Below are positions 56,435-64,000 of a stretch of 64,000 bases of DNA, one piece after another. Origin of the DNA: Mycobacterium montefiorense (lineage in GTDB: Bacteria > Actinomycetota > Actinomycetes > Mycobacteriales > Mycobacteriaceae); the NCBI RefSeq assembly GCF_003112775.1, contig NZ_BFCH01000019.1, forward strand, positions 121,972 to 185,971, in the 5' to 3' direction. The position numbers and the translations under genes were made by a program. Under the pieces are notes generated by a model. The model was not told the DNA's origin. It saw only the letters and a list, made by a program, of their open reading frames with translations, and did no database searches. Numbering within the stretch: the first letter of the stretch is position 1; every line of letters starts with the position of its first letter.

Positions 56435-57409
56435 ATGCGAATTCTGGTCACCGGTGCCAGTGGCTATGTGGGATCGCGTCTGGTCACGGCGTTGCTTGCG
56501 AACCAACACCAGGTGGTAGCCGCCACCCGAAACCCCGAGCGGCTCAAGCGCTTCGGTTGGTTTGACCACGTCGCACCGGTCGAACTCGATGCCTGTGACC
56601 CCGTGTCGGCGCAGGCGGCGATGGACGCCGCGGGCCCGGTTGACGTGGTCTATTACCTGGTGCACGCGATCGGGCAGCCCGACTTTCGCGACGCCGACCA
56701 GGCCTCGGCCGCCAACGTCGCGGCCGCCGCCAGGGATGCCGGGGTGCGGCGCATCGTCTACCTGGGCGGCTTCGTGCCCGCGGGTGGGGAGTTGTCCGAC
56801 CATCTGGCCAGCCGGGCCGAGGTGGCCGAGGCCCTGACGATCCCCGACGGACCGGAACTGGTGTGGCTGGGGGCGGCGGTGATCATCGGCGCCGGGTCCA
56901 CATCCTTCGAGATGATGCGCTACGTCGGCGACCGTTTCCCGCTGATCCCGGCTCCGAGCTGGATGGACAATCCGATCGATCCGATCTCCATTCGCGACGT
57001 GCTGCACTACCTGCTCGCGGTGGCGAACCCCGGGCGGGTGCCCGCGGGCGCCTATGACATCTGCGGCCCGGACACCACGTCCTACCGGGACCTGCTCAAG
57101 ACGTATGCGCGCGTCTCGGGCAGGTGGCACGCCGCATTGCCGGTCGGCAGAGTCGACACGTCGCTGGCGTCGCTGGTCACCGGGCTCGCGCTGCCGGTGC
57201 CCATGGGATTGGCCGGCGATCTGGTGGAGTCGCTGGATCACCCGATGGTGGCCTCTGCCAGCGGCCTACGTGGTCGGGTACCCGACCCGCGCGGCGGCCT
57301 GCTGAGCGTCGAGGACGCCATCTGCCGGGCATTGACGTCGAACGGCAGCCCCCGGCCCGTCAATGCGCTGGCCGATCCGCATCATCTCGCCGATACCGAT
57401 CCCGGATAG
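56435..57409 (+). CDS. NAD(P)-binding atypical SDR, probably truncated by an in-frame TAG
   Basis: A reading frame of 324 residues. The N-terminal cofactor loop is RILVTGASGYVGSRLVTALL. VYYLVHAIGQPDF and RRIVYLGGFVPAGGE are typical of the SDR_a5/YwnB-like group. It is related along its length to the two-domain protein at 58306-59649. ATG 56435 is used since the frame upstream to 56414 adds little. The frame stops at TAG 57407-57409, but the same frame stays open for 55 further codons to TGA 57575-57577, which overlaps the next ATG by the ATGA pattern common in this region. A tryptophan-to-amber change is likely. The function is unknown. Confidence 0.84.
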   Translation: MRILVTGASGYVGSRLVTALLANQHQVVAATRNPERLKRFGWFDHVAPVELDACDPVSAQAAMDAAGPVDVVYYLVHAIGQPDFRDADQASAANVAAAARDAGVRRIVYLGGFVPAGGELSDHLASRAEVAEALTIPDGPELVWLGAAVIIGAGSTSFEMMRYVGDRFPLIPAPSWMDNPIDPISIRDVLHYLLAVANPGRVPAGAYDICGPDTTSYRDLLKTYARVSGRWHAALPVGRVDTSLASLVTGLALPVPMGLAGDLVESLDHPMVASASGLRGRVPDPRGGLLSVEDAICRALTSNGSPRPVNALADPHHLADTDPG

Positions 57410-57577
57410 GCCGGCGGGGACGCCCTGCACATCCGGCGGCTTGCCAGGATGATCACCCCGCCGATCGCACGACCCACCCTGAAGCTGGTCAACATGGTTC
57501 CCGGCCCGGTCGCCGGAGCGCTGCGAACCGGCCTCGACATCGTGCTCACCCTCACTCCGAAGGTACGTCCGGCATGA
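57410..57577 (+). other. in-frame continuation after the amber codon (lost C-terminus)
   Basis: Directly after TAG 57407 the same frame encodes 55 residues including AGGDALHIRRLARMITPP and MVPGPVAGALRTGLDIVLTL, with a hydrophobic helix at the end. It closes at TGA 57575-57577. Its coding bias and the ATGA overlap with the CPBP protease start indicate it was part of the upstream gene. Confidence 0.65.
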
Positions 57578-58296
57578 GCCAAGCCACCCGCCCGTACCAC
57601 ACCAGCGTGTACTCCGAACTGCGTCGGGCCGTCACCAATTTTGCTGTGCCACACCATGAACCGCCCTCGGTGGTGCGACGACGCCGCGTCGTCGTCACTC
57701 TTACAGTGGTGATCGGCGCTGCGGTGCTTGGCTTTTCGTTGCGGCGTGCGCCCGGCGATTCCAACTTCTATTGGCTGACCCTGGCGTTGGCCGCCGTCTG
57801 GCTCGCGGGTGCATTCCTGTCCGGGCCGCTGCATCTGGGCGGTATCAACTGGCGCGGCCGCAATCAGCGCCCGGTGATCAGCGGCACGGCCATCGGCCTG
57901 CTGCTCGGTGGTATTTTCGTGCTCGGCGGCCTGGCTGCCCGCGAGATCCCGGCCGTTGCGTCCTTGGTCGCCCGGGTGCTGCAGTACGCGCATCAGGGAT
58001 CGTTTTGGCTGGTCGTGGTGATTACCCTGATTAACGGTGTCGCCGAGGAGGTGTTCTTCCGCGGAGCGTTGTACACCGCGTTGGGTCGCCTTGCGCCAGT
58101 GGCGATTTCAACCTTGCTGTACCTGTGCGTGACGTTGGCCAGCGGCAACCCGATGCTCGGCTTTGCCGCAGTCATCCTCGGCACTGTGTGCGCGCTGGAG
58201 CGCCGGGCCAGCGGCGGGATCCTGGCTCCGATGCTGACCCACTTTTTCTGGGGCCTGATCATGGTGCTGGTGCTGCCGCCGATGTTCGGCGTCTAG
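57574..58296 (+). CDS. CPBP-family intramembrane metalloprotease (Rv1140 type)
   Basis: A protein of 240 residues with about six membrane helices (for example VVVTLTVVIGAAVLGFSL, GTAIGLLLGGIFVLGGLA, FWLVVVITLINGVAEEVFF). The signature glutamate pair and arginine are in GVAEEVFFRGALYTAL (EExxxR), with histidine in LTHFFWGLIMVLVL, matching the CAAX protease/bacteriocin-processing (Abi) family. Its substrate is unknown. ATG 57574 overlaps by ATGA the proposed original end of the NAD-binding protein gene. It ends 9 bases before the end of the convergent SDR. Confidence 0.9.
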   Translation: MSQATRPYHTSVYSELRRAVTNFAVPHHEPPSVVRRRRVVVTLTVVIGAAVLGFSLRRAPGDSNFYWLTLALAAVWLAGAFLSGPLHLGGINWRGRNQRPVISGTAIGLLLGGIFVLGGLAAREIPAVASLVARVLQYAHQGSFWLVVVITLINGVAEEVFFRGALYTALGRLAPVAISTLLYLCVTLASGNPMLGFAAVILGTVCALERRASGGILAPMLTHFFWGLIMVLVLPPMFGV

Positions 58297-58305
58297 ACAC
58301 GCCGG

Positions 58306-59649
58306 CTACTCGCGGGTGCCAATCACGTTGCGGGCCAGCGCGGCCAGTGCGCTGATGTGCAGCGGCCGCGCCAAGAACCAGTACAGGCGCCCCCGCAGTC
58401 CAGCCGGCACAAAGATCGCCCGCTGTGTGTACCTGCTGCCGCCGTCTTGCGGCGTGACCGTCATTTCCAGCCACGCCGTTCCCCGGGTGCGTCTGCGGGA
58501 ACACAGTCGCAGCGTCGTACCGGGCTTGCACTCCGCCACCTGCCAACGTGCGTCGTTGTTGGCGGCGTTGTACGCGGCCGCCCATACTTGTTCGGGGCCT
58601 GCGGTTGTCGACGCAATCCGCAGGTCGGTGTAGACGACTTCGCCCGCCCAGTCCGGGTCGCTGGGCAGCGGTTCTGCCGGTTCCCGCTGCGGCGAGGGCC
58701 GGCCGGCGTCCGGCAGTCCCTGCGCCCCCCGGTTGAGCGCCAGCGACACGGCGCGGCGGTAGGGGGTGAGCCCGCCCGGCGGCGGGTCGATGATGGTATT
58801 GATGTCCGAATTACCCATCACCGCATCGCATTCCAGCGATTCGATCAGCGGGCGCGCTAAGCCGGATGGAATCGGGGTCACTGTCCCCACCCACAGGCTG
58901 GCGATCGACGGTGTCAGAAACGGCAGCACGAAGATGTAGCGCCGATGCAAGCCGGCGACGTCGGCGTAGACCCGCATCATGTCGCCGTACTCCAGCACGT
59001 CGGGTCCGCCGATATCCCAGGTGCGCGCTCGCTGTGTGCCGGGTACCTCAGCCGATGCCGCGGCGACCAGGTAGTGCAGCGCGTCGCGAACCGCGATGGG
59101 CTGGATCCGGTTGTGTACCCACTTCGGTGTAGTCATCACCGGTAGCCGCTCGGTGAGGTGCCGGATCATCTCGAACGACGCCGACCCCGAGCCGATCACC
59201 ACACCGGCCTGCAGCACCACCGTCTCGATTCCCGAATCGATCAGCGCTTCACCCACGGCCCGGCGCGACTCGAGGTGTGGCGAGAGCCCGCTGCCTTCGG
59301 GATGCAACCCGGACAGGTACACCACCCGCCGCACGCCGGTGCGACGCGCGGCGGTCACGACGTTGCGGACCGAGCGACTCTCCTCGGCGGCGAAATCCTT
59401 CGACGTCCCCATCGAGTGGACCAGGTAGTAGACGACGTCCATGTGAGCGAATGCTGCGATCAGCGAGTCAACGTCGGCCAGGTCGCCGCGCGCCACCTCG
59501 ACCCGCTCGCGCCATGGTACGTCGGCCAACTTGCCCGGGTTTCGCGCCAGGGCGCGCACGCGGTGACCTTCGTCGAGCAAGCGCGGCACCAATCGAGCAC
59601 CGATGTAGCCGGTCGCACCGGTCACCAGACAGCGCAGTTGTCCCACCAT
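58306..59649 (-). CDS. two-domain SDR: NAD(P)-binding plus DUF2867 (SRPBCC-like)
   Basis: A protein of 447 residues. Residues 1-290 are an atypical NAD(P)-binding fold: RCLVTGATGYIGARLVPRLL, VVYYLVHSMGTSKDFAAEES, RRVVYLSGLHPEGSGLSPHL and VVIGSGSASFEMIRHL. From about residue 320 a DUF2867 domain follows (WAAAYNAANNDARWQVAECK, GGSRYTQRAIFVPAGLRGRL, WFLARPLHISALAAL). The same fusion occurs in many actinobacteria without an assigned role; a ligand-binding or epimerase-like activity is possible. Its first part is a paralogue of the protein at 56435. A dyad at 59668-59685 lies 18 bases before its start. Confidence 0.88.
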   Translation of the reverse strand: MVGQLRCLVTGATGYIGARLVPRLLDEGHRVRALARNPGKLADVPWRERVEVARGDLADVDSLIAAFAHMDVVYYLVHSMGTSKDFAAEESRSVRNVVTAARRTGVRRVVYLSGLHPEGSGLSPHLESRRAVGEALIDSGIETVVLQAGVVIGSGSASFEMIRHLTERLPVMTTPKWVHNRIQPIAVRDALHYLVAAASAEVPGTQRARTWDIGGPDVLEYGDMMRVYADVAGLHRRYIFVLPFLTPSIASLWVGTVTPIPSGLARPLIESLECDAVMGNSDINTIIDPPPGGLTPYRRAVSLALNRGAQGLPDAGRPSPQREPAEPLPSDPDWAGEVVYTDLRIASTTAGPEQVWAAAYNAANNDARWQVAECKPGTTLRLCSRRRTRGTAWLEMTVTPQDGGSRYTQRAIFVPAGLRGRLYWFLARPLHISALAALARNVIGTRE

Positions 59650-59667
59650 TGATTCCCTCTCTGCATG

Positions 59668-59685
59668 TCAGTTATTCGCAACTGA
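59668..59685. promoter_or_regulatory. 18-base dyad, putative operator
   Basis: TCAGTT and AACTGA are exact inverted repeats separated by six bases, with TGCA flanking at both ends at slightly different spacing. It is placed 19 bases upstream of the SDR-DUF2867 start. The regulator is unknown. It differs from the 17-bp operator of the 31-39 kb block. Confidence 0.5.
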
Positions 59686-59724
59686 TGCAAAGAAGGATTG
59701 CCGGTTCGGTGGCCGCTAACCGTA

Positions 59725-60531
59725 TTAGCGGTCGGTGAAGTTCGGCGTGCGGTGCTGTTGGAATGCCGTTGCGCCCTCGGCGAAGTCGTGCGATCTCAAC
59801 AGCGCGGCCTGGCCGTGGAATTCGCGCTCCAGGGCCGCGTCCAATTCGGTCAATGTGGCCGCGTTGATCGAGTCCTTGGTCTTGGCGTAGGCCACGGCGG
59901 GACCCGCCAACAACGCCGAGATCACCTTGTCGACCTCCGCGTCGAACTCCTCGGCCGGGTAGACCGCGCTGACCAGGCCCGCGGACAACGCCTCGGCGGC
60001 CGGCAACCGCTCCGCCAGGAGTGCCATCCGCATGGCGCGGATCCGGCCGATCGCCGCGGCGACCAACGCCGAGGCGCCGCCGTCGGGCATCAATCCGATC
60101 TTGGTGAAGGCAAGCATGAAAAATGCTTTGTCAGAAGCCAATACAACGTCACATGCCAGCGCCAGGGAAACACCGACGCCTGCCGCGGGCCCCTGCACAA
60201 TCGCGACGACCGGGCGCGGCGATGCGGTGATCGCCCGGATGGCGCGGTTGACCTCCGCGATGATCTCGGTGCCCGGCCCGCCGTTGGCGAGGTCGTCAGC
60301 ACTCATGCCCGCACCCGAGCAGAAGCCGCGACCCGCGCCGCCCAAGCGCACCACTTTGACGCGCGGATCGGTGGCCGCGCTTTCCATCGCGTCGGCGATC
60401 CCGGTCAGCACCGGCGCGGTCACCGAGTTCAGGCTGTCCGGCCGGTCGATGGTCACCGCCAGCACACCGTCGGAAAGCGTGACGTCAAGACCTGCCACGG
60501 ATGTCTGTGTGTCGAGCGCGGATTCCGGCAT
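59725..60531 (-). CDS. echA11: enoyl-CoA hydratase/isomerase EchA11-like
   Basis: A protein of 268 residues, the same length as M. tuberculosis EchA11 (Rv1141c). Crotonase motifs are FCSGAGMSADDLANGGP (first oxyanion region) and AIVQGPAAGVGVSLALACDV (second). The catalytic acid candidate follows in FTKIGLMPDGGASALVAAA, where Asp replaces the common Glu. It is probably involved in fatty acyl-CoA oxidation. ATG 60531 is used; the frame extends upstream to 60876 but overlaps the divergent mcr gene there. The neighbouring echA10 of M. tuberculosis is not present. Confidence 0.92.
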   Translation of the reverse strand: MPESALDTQTSVAGLDVTLSDGVLAVTIDRPDSLNSVTAPVLTGIADAMESAATDPRVKVVRLGGAGRGFCSGAGMSADDLANGGPGTEIIAEVNRAIRAITASPRPVVAIVQGPAAGVGVSLALACDVVLASDKAFFMLAFTKIGLMPDGGASALVAAAIGRIRAMRMALLAERLPAAEALSAGLVSAVYPAEEFDAEVDKVISALLAGPAVAYAKTKDSINAATLTELDAALEREFHGQAALLRSHDFAEGATAFQQHRTPNFTDR

Positions 60532-60646
60532 GGGGCCCACCCTAACCACCGGGTAAGCGACCGGGGTGCGCGGCCGTCGAGCGCGGCTGCGAAGATGCCA
60601 ACGACCGGGTTGACGCGCGTCAGAGCAGACGAAAGGTCGGTGGATC

Positions 60647-61729
60647 ATGGCGGGACCGCTGGGTGGATTACGGGTAGTGGAGCTGGCCGGCATCGGGCCG
60701 GGCCCCCATGCCGCAATGATTCTGGGAGATCTGGGTGCCGACGTGGTGCGCATCGATCGCCCGTCGTCCGGCCCCGGTGGTGTCGCCAAGGACGCCATGA
60801 TGCGCAACCGGCGGGTGGTGACCGCCGATCTCAAGTCCGACGAAGGGCGCGAGACCGTCCTCAAACTGATCGCCAAGGCCGACGTGCTGATCGAGGGCTA
60901 CCGCCCCGGCGTCACCGAGCGACTCGGTCTGGGTCCGCAGGACTGCGCGAAGGTGAACGAGGGGCTGGTCTACGCCCGGATGACCGGCTGGGGTCAGACC
61001 GGACCGCGCAGCCAGCAGGCGGGCCACGACATCAACTACATCTCGCTGAACGGCATCTTGCACTCCATCGGCCGGGTGAACGAACGGCCAGTCCCACCGC
61101 TGAACCTCGTCGGTGACTTCGGCGGCGGTTCGATGTTCCTGTTGCTTGGCATCCTGTCCGCGCTGTGGGAGCGGCAGAGCTCCGGTAAGGGTCAGGTCGT
61201 TGATGCCGCAATGGTGGACGGCTCCAGCGTGCTGGTCCAGATGATGTGGCAGATGCGCGCCTCGGGGATGTGGACCGACGCGCGCGGTACCAACCTGCTC
61301 GACGGCGGCGCTCCCTACTACGACAGCTACGAATGCGCCGACGGCCGCTATGTGGCGGTCGGGGCCATCGAGCCGCAGTTCTACGCGGCCATGCTGACCG
61401 GGCTGGGCCTGGAAGGCGCCGATTTGCCCGGGCAGAACGACGTCAGCCGCTGGACCGAACTGAGAGCGGTGCTCACCGAAAAGTTCGCCAGTCAAGACCG
61501 CGACCACTGGGCCAAGGTGTTCGCCGAGTCCGATGCGTGCGTGACGCCGATCCTCGCGTTCGGCGAGGTGCAGACCGAGCCGCACATCACCGAGCGCAAC
61601 ACCTTCTACGAGGTCAACGGCGGTCTACAACCGCTTCCGGCGCCGCGGTTCTCCCGCACCGCGCCGGGCACACCGCGCCCCGCGGCGCCGGTGACCGACG
61701 TCGCGGCTGTGCTCAACGACTGGGTATAG
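60647..61729 (+). CDS. mcr: alpha-methylacyl-CoA racemase
   Basis: A protein of 360 residues of the CoA-transferase family III, equal in length to M. tuberculosis MCR (Rv1143). It interconverts (2R)- and (2S)-methylacyl-CoA, needed for degradation of cholesterol side chains and methyl-branched lipids. The catalytic residues known from MCR are at expected places: His in RMTGWGQTGPRSQQAGHDIN, Asp in NLLDGGAPYYDSYECADGRY and the Glu near the end of that region. ATG 60647 is preceded by GAAAGG with good spacing. It is divergent from echA11 and 43 bases before the next SDR, in the Rv1143-Rv1144 order. Confidence 0.95.
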   Translation: MAGPLGGLRVVELAGIGPGPHAAMILGDLGADVVRIDRPSSGPGGVAKDAMMRNRRVVTADLKSDEGRETVLKLIAKADVLIEGYRPGVTERLGLGPQDCAKVNEGLVYARMTGWGQTGPRSQQAGHDINYISLNGILHSIGRVNERPVPPLNLVGDFGGGSMFLLLGILSALWERQSSGKGQVVDAAMVDGSSVLVQMMWQMRASGMWTDARGTNLLDGGAPYYDSYECADGRYVAVGAIEPQFYAAMLTGLGLEGADLPGQNDVSRWTELRAVLTEKFASQDRDHWAKVFAESDACVTPILAFGEVQTEPHITERNTFYEVNGGLQPLPAPRFSRTAPGTPRPAAPVTDVAAVLNDWV

Positions 61730-61772
61730 TCCCCAACCAACAAGTTGGTCGGCAAGACTCGAAAGGACTCGC

Positions 61773-62537
61773 ATGGAGATCAAAGACGCCGTCGCCGTCG
61801 TCACCGGGGGTGCCTCAGGTCTGGGCCTGGCCACCACCAAGCGACTGCTCGACCGCGGTGCCCAGGTGGTCGTGATCGACCTGCGTGGCGAAGACGCAGT
61901 CCGCGAGCTGGGTGACCGTGCGCGCTTCGTCGAAGCCGACGTCACCGACGAGGCCGCCGTCGGCGCCGCGCTGGACGCCGCGGAGTCGATGGGCACGGTG
62001 CGAATCAACGTCAACTGCGCCGGCATCGGCAACGCCATCAAGACGCTGTCCAAGGACGGCCCGTTCCCGCTGGAGCAGTTCAAGAAGGTGGTCGGGGTCA
62101 ACCTGATCGGTACGTTCAACGTGCTGCGGCTGGCTGCTGAGCGCATCGCCAAGGCCGAGCCGGTCGGCCCCGAAACAAGCCCAGAGCGTGGCGTCATCAT
62201 CAACACCGCCTCGGTCGCCGCGTTCGAAGGCCAGATCGGCCAGGCTGCCTACTCGGCGTCCAAGGGCGGCGTCGTCGGCATGACACTTCCAATCGCGCGC
62301 GACCTGTCGCGCGAGTTCATCCGCGTGGTGACCATCGCGCCGGGGTTGTTCAAGACTCCGCTGCTGGGCTCGTTGCCCGAGGAGGCGCAAGCGTCGCTGG
62401 GTAAGCAGGTGCCGCACCCGGCGCGGCTGGGTGACCCCGACGAGTACGGCGCGCTGGCCGTGCACATCGTGGAAAACCCGATGCTCAACGGCGAGGTCAT
62501 CCGCCTCGATGGCGCGATCCGCATGGCGCCTCGCTGA
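61773..62537 (+). CDS. short-chain dehydrogenase, HSD17B10/3-hydroxyacyl-CoA dehydrogenase type (Rv1144)
   Basis: A protein of 254 residues. The cofactor loop is VVTGGASGLGLATTKRLLDR, followed by VVIDLRGEDAV. The catalytic Ser is in IINTASVAAFEGQIG and the Tyr/Lys in QAAYSASKGGVVGMTL. VTIAPGLFKTPLLGSLPEEA and PARLGDPDEYGALAVHI are typical of type 10 17-beta-HSDs, which oxidise 3-hydroxy-2-methylacyl-CoA. It probably works downstream of the racemase with which it shares an operon. A strong terminator follows at 62561. Confidence 0.94.
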   Translation: MEIKDAVAVVTGGASGLGLATTKRLLDRGAQVVVIDLRGEDAVRELGDRARFVEADVTDEAAVGAALDAAESMGTVRINVNCAGIGNAIKTLSKDGPFPLEQFKKVVGVNLIGTFNVLRLAAERIAKAEPVGPETSPERGVIINTASVAAFEGQIGQAAYSASKGGVVGMTLPIARDLSREFIRVVTIAPGLFKTPLLGSLPEEAQASLGKQVPHPARLGDPDEYGALAVHIVENPMLNGEVIRLDGAIRMAPR

Positions 62538-62560
62538 GCGCGACCTAAGGTCCAAACACA

Positions 62561-62586
62561 AAAACCCCCGCGATAGCGGGGGTTTT
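62561..62586 (+). terminator. rho-independent terminator after mcr-SDR operon
   Basis: AAAACCCCCGC (62561-62571) and GCGGGGGTTTT (62576-62586) form a perfect 11-bp stem with a GATA loop, ending in TTTTGTT. It lies 24 bases after the SDR stop. The flanking A and T runs would allow it to act on both strands. Confidence 0.88.
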
Positions 62587-62673
62587 GTTGGCAGAAAGAT
62601 CAGTGAGATCTACGGAACCAACGGGAGACTTGGGGTTCGGCCATAAGTAGCCGTGCAAGCAAGCTCATGATGG

Positions 62674-62805
62674 TCAGCTCGCGTTAGGTAGCGGGTGCCA
62701 GTCTTCAAGCTGCTCGGAGGTCTCACCTTCCACCAGCACGTCGCCGTGGTAGAGGGCCTCGAAGTCAACCTTGATGACGTCTGCGCTTGAGTCGTCGATC
62801 CACAT
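62674..62805 (-). CDS. small 43-residue acidic protein, probably leaderless
   Basis: The minus-strand frame from ATG 62805 encodes MWIDDSSADVIKVDFEALYH and ends EQLEDWHPLPNAS. It is acidic, without membrane segment or signal. The sequence TAGGCT stands 8 bases before the ATG and has the form of a mycobacterial -10, with no Shine-Dalgarno sequence, so a leaderless transcript is likely. I do not recognise the family, but the codon pattern looks coding and it fills the space between a terminator and the mmpL gene. It is too short to be caught by usual length cut-offs. Confidence 0.65.
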   Translation of the reverse strand: MWIDDSSADVIKVDFEALYHGDVLVEGETSEQLEDWHPLPNAS

Positions 62806-63025
62806 GACACTTAGCCTAAGAGCAACCATTAAGGATTCTTTGAGTCACGATTCGGAAAATGGTGGCAATTTACTCGCCAGTAGGTTCGTCTGAGGTGTAG
62901 CGCCGGATTTGGCCCATGAGCGGCTTAGTTACCGCCCACTTTTCTAGCCAGACTCTTACTGTTCGCGAGTTTGAAACCGCATCGAACCAATTGGGCTCGT
63001 ACCCCGTAGCTCGTGTTGGAATCGT

Positions 63026-63055
63026 TTGACACCTGTCACTTACCGCGGCTAGGTT
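63026..63055 (+). promoter_or_regulatory. sigma-A-type promoter of mmpL
   Basis: TTGACA (63026-63031) and TAGGTT (63050-63055) are separated by 18 bases, close to the consensus. Transcription would begin near 63062-63065, leaving a leader of about 47 bases before ATG 63110. The remaining sequence between 62806 and 63025 shows no gene; it is AT-richer than the surroundings. Confidence 0.72.
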
Positions 63056-63109
63056 GCCGCGCATATGGTGGGCGCCCCCGCGGGACTGCCACCGGGGGAG
63101 GAAGCACAG

Positions 63110-64000
63110 ATGCTGCCACGGATCGCTCGGCTGGCCATCGCCGCTCCGCGCCGAATCATCGCGGTCGGGGTGCTGGTTTTCATCGCCGCAGCGGTCTTCG
63201 GTATCCCGGTCGCCAATACCTTGGCCCCCGGCGGTTTCCAGGACCCGAACTCGGAGTCCGCACGCGCCATCGCGGTGCTGGCCGACAAGTTCGGGCAGAG
63301 CGGTCAGAAGATGCTGATCCTGGTGACCGCACCCGCGGGCGCCAACAGCGAAGCGGCCCGCAAGGTGGGCACCGATCTCGTCGACCGGCTGCAGCACTCG
63401 CCGTTGGTGTACAACGTGACTTCCCCCTGGTCGGCGCCGTCGCAGGCCGCCGCCGACCTGATAAGTAAGGACGGCAAGTCCGGGTTGATCGTGATCAACC
63501 TCAAGGGCGGGGAAAACGATGCGCAGAAAAACGCCCAAGCCCTGTCGGATCGGCTGGTGCACGACCGTGACGGCGTCACCGTCCGCGCCGGCGGGTCGGC
63601 GATGGAATATGCCCAAATCAACACCCAGAACCAAGACGACCTCTTGGTCATGGAGATGATCGCGCTGCCGCTGAGCTTCCTGGTGTTGATCTGGGTGTTC
63701 GGTGGGCTGCTGGCGGCGGCGTTGCCGATGGCGCTGGGCGCGCTGGCCGTCGTCGGCTCGATGTCGGTGTTGCGACTCATCACCTACACCACTGAAGTGT
63801 CGATCTTCGCGCTGAACCTGAGCACCGCGATGGGCTTGGCACTGGCGATCGACTACACGCTGCTGATCGTCAGCCGCTACCGTGACGAGCTCGCCGAGGG
63901 CCGCGACCGGCACGAGGCGCTGATCCGGACCATGGCCACGTCCGGGCGTACGGTGCTGTTTTCCGCGATCACCGTCGCGTTGTCGATGTCGGCCACCGCG
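63110..64000 (+). CDS. mmpL13: MmpL-family RND lipid transporter, 3' end outside window
   Basis: The frame is open from ATG 63110 to the right edge, giving the first 297 residues. A hydrophobic helix (IIAVGVLVFIAAAVFGIPVA) is followed by the porter domain starting TLAPGGFQDPNSESARAIAV. From about residue 180 come closely spaced helices (IALPLSFLVLIWVFGGLLAA, ALGALAVVGSMSVL), and the diagnostic GLALAIDYTLLIVSRYRDEL carries the aspartate-tyrosine pair of the proton-relay helix of MmpL transporters. These export lipids across the inner membrane using the proton gradient. The position after Rv1144 matches M. tuberculosis mmpL13a/b, which is split there. The Shine-Dalgarno GGGGGAGG lies 8 bases upstream; ATG 63065 is an alternative, nearly leaderless start. 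Confidence 0.9.
   Translation, partial: MLPRIARLAIAAPRRIIAVGVLVFIAAAVFGIPVANTLAPGGFQDPNSESARAIAVLADKFGQSGQKMLILVTAPAGANSEAARKVGTDLVDRLQHSPLVYNVTSPWSAPSQAAADLISKDGKSGLIVINLKGGENDAQKNAQALSDRLVHDRDGVTVRAGGSAMEYAQINTQNQDDLLVMEMIALPLSFLVLIWVFGGLLAAALPMALGALAVVGSMSVLRLITYTTEVSIFALNLSTAMGLALAIDYTLLIVSRYRDELAEGRDRHEALIRTMATSGRTVLFSAITVALSMSATA

Noticed and set aside
59725..60876. Extended 383-residue start for the EchA11-like protein
   Set aside because: The extension overlaps the divergent mcr coding region, and the crotonase fold starts after residue 115; ATG 60531 gives the exact family length.
1..64000. CRISPR arrays, tRNA genes, insertion sequences, integrases
   Set aside because: No regularly spaced direct repeats, no cloverleaf-like sequence with a recognisable T-loop, and no transposase or recombinase frame was found on either strand.

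Overview
The window is high-GC DNA from a Mycobacterium, most likely a non-tuberculous species. The evidence is a run of genes in the same order as M. tuberculosis Rv1120c-Rv1145 as I remember it: adenylate cyclase, zwf, gnd2, bpoB, ephC, Rv1125, Rv1126c, ppdK, prpR, prpD, prpC, Rv1132, metE, then thiolase, enoyl-CoA hydratase, Rv1138c, Rv1139c, Rv1140, echA11, mcr, Rv1144 and mmpL13. Several blocks are inserted into this backbone. No rRNA, tRNA, IS element, phage integrase or CRISPR array was seen. The species cannot be named from the sequence alone.

Layout. 0-4.8 kb is accessory: a LysR fragment, an acyl-CoA-dehydrogenase-like flavoprotein, an F420-type reductase, an NlpC/P60 protein in AT-richer DNA, a small monooxygenase and a permuted papain-fold protein. 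4.8-14.2 kb holds a class III cyclase, the pentose-phosphate pair zwf-gnd, hydrolases bpoB and ephC, a WS/DGAT-like acyltransferase and a short ppdK. 14.4-21.5 kb has DoxX, an amine oxidase and the methylcitrate cycle: prpR divergent from prpD-prpB-prpC, with a TTTGCAAA operator between them. 21.5-26.9 kb has a DUF3556 membrane protein with a KstR-type operator, and metE behind a cobalamin riboswitch. 26.9-30.2 kb is a small island (TetR, frameshifted trpB2-like gene, aldo/keto reductase).

30.3-45.6 kb is the most interesting region. A Mce3R-like regulator with two fused TetR units sits among catabolic genes: two SDRs, two acyl-CoA dehydrogenases and a nitroreductase on the minus strand, and a VWA (NorD-like) protein, a MoxR/NorQ-type ATPase, a signal-less binding protein, an AveC-like membrane protein, an SDR, a P450 and an aldehyde dehydrogenase on the plus strand. 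Six copies of one 17-bp operator-like sequence lie in the intergenic regions of this block, five of them in or next to recognisable promoters with 17-bp spacers. This looks like a self-contained lipid or isoprenoid catabolic regulon.

45.7-51.5 kb is a guanidine/urea-type locus: TetR with a palindromic operator, two DUF1989 proteins, a carboxyltransferase split by a frameshift, and allophanate hydrolase. The biotin carboxylase and biotin carrier domains are missing. 51.7-64 kb returns to the backbone: thiolase and crotonase, then an srsABC-like operon (type III PKS, ICMT-type methyltransferase, FAD oxygenase), two related NAD-binding proteins around a CPBP protease, echA11, mcr, an SDR, an unlisted 43-residue ORF and the 5' part of mmpL13.

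Four genes carry single lesions: frameshifts in the VOC, trpB2-like and carboxyltransferase genes, and an in-frame TAG in the NAD-binding protein. A fifth (ppdK) may have a damaged start. They may reflect real decay or sequencing error.
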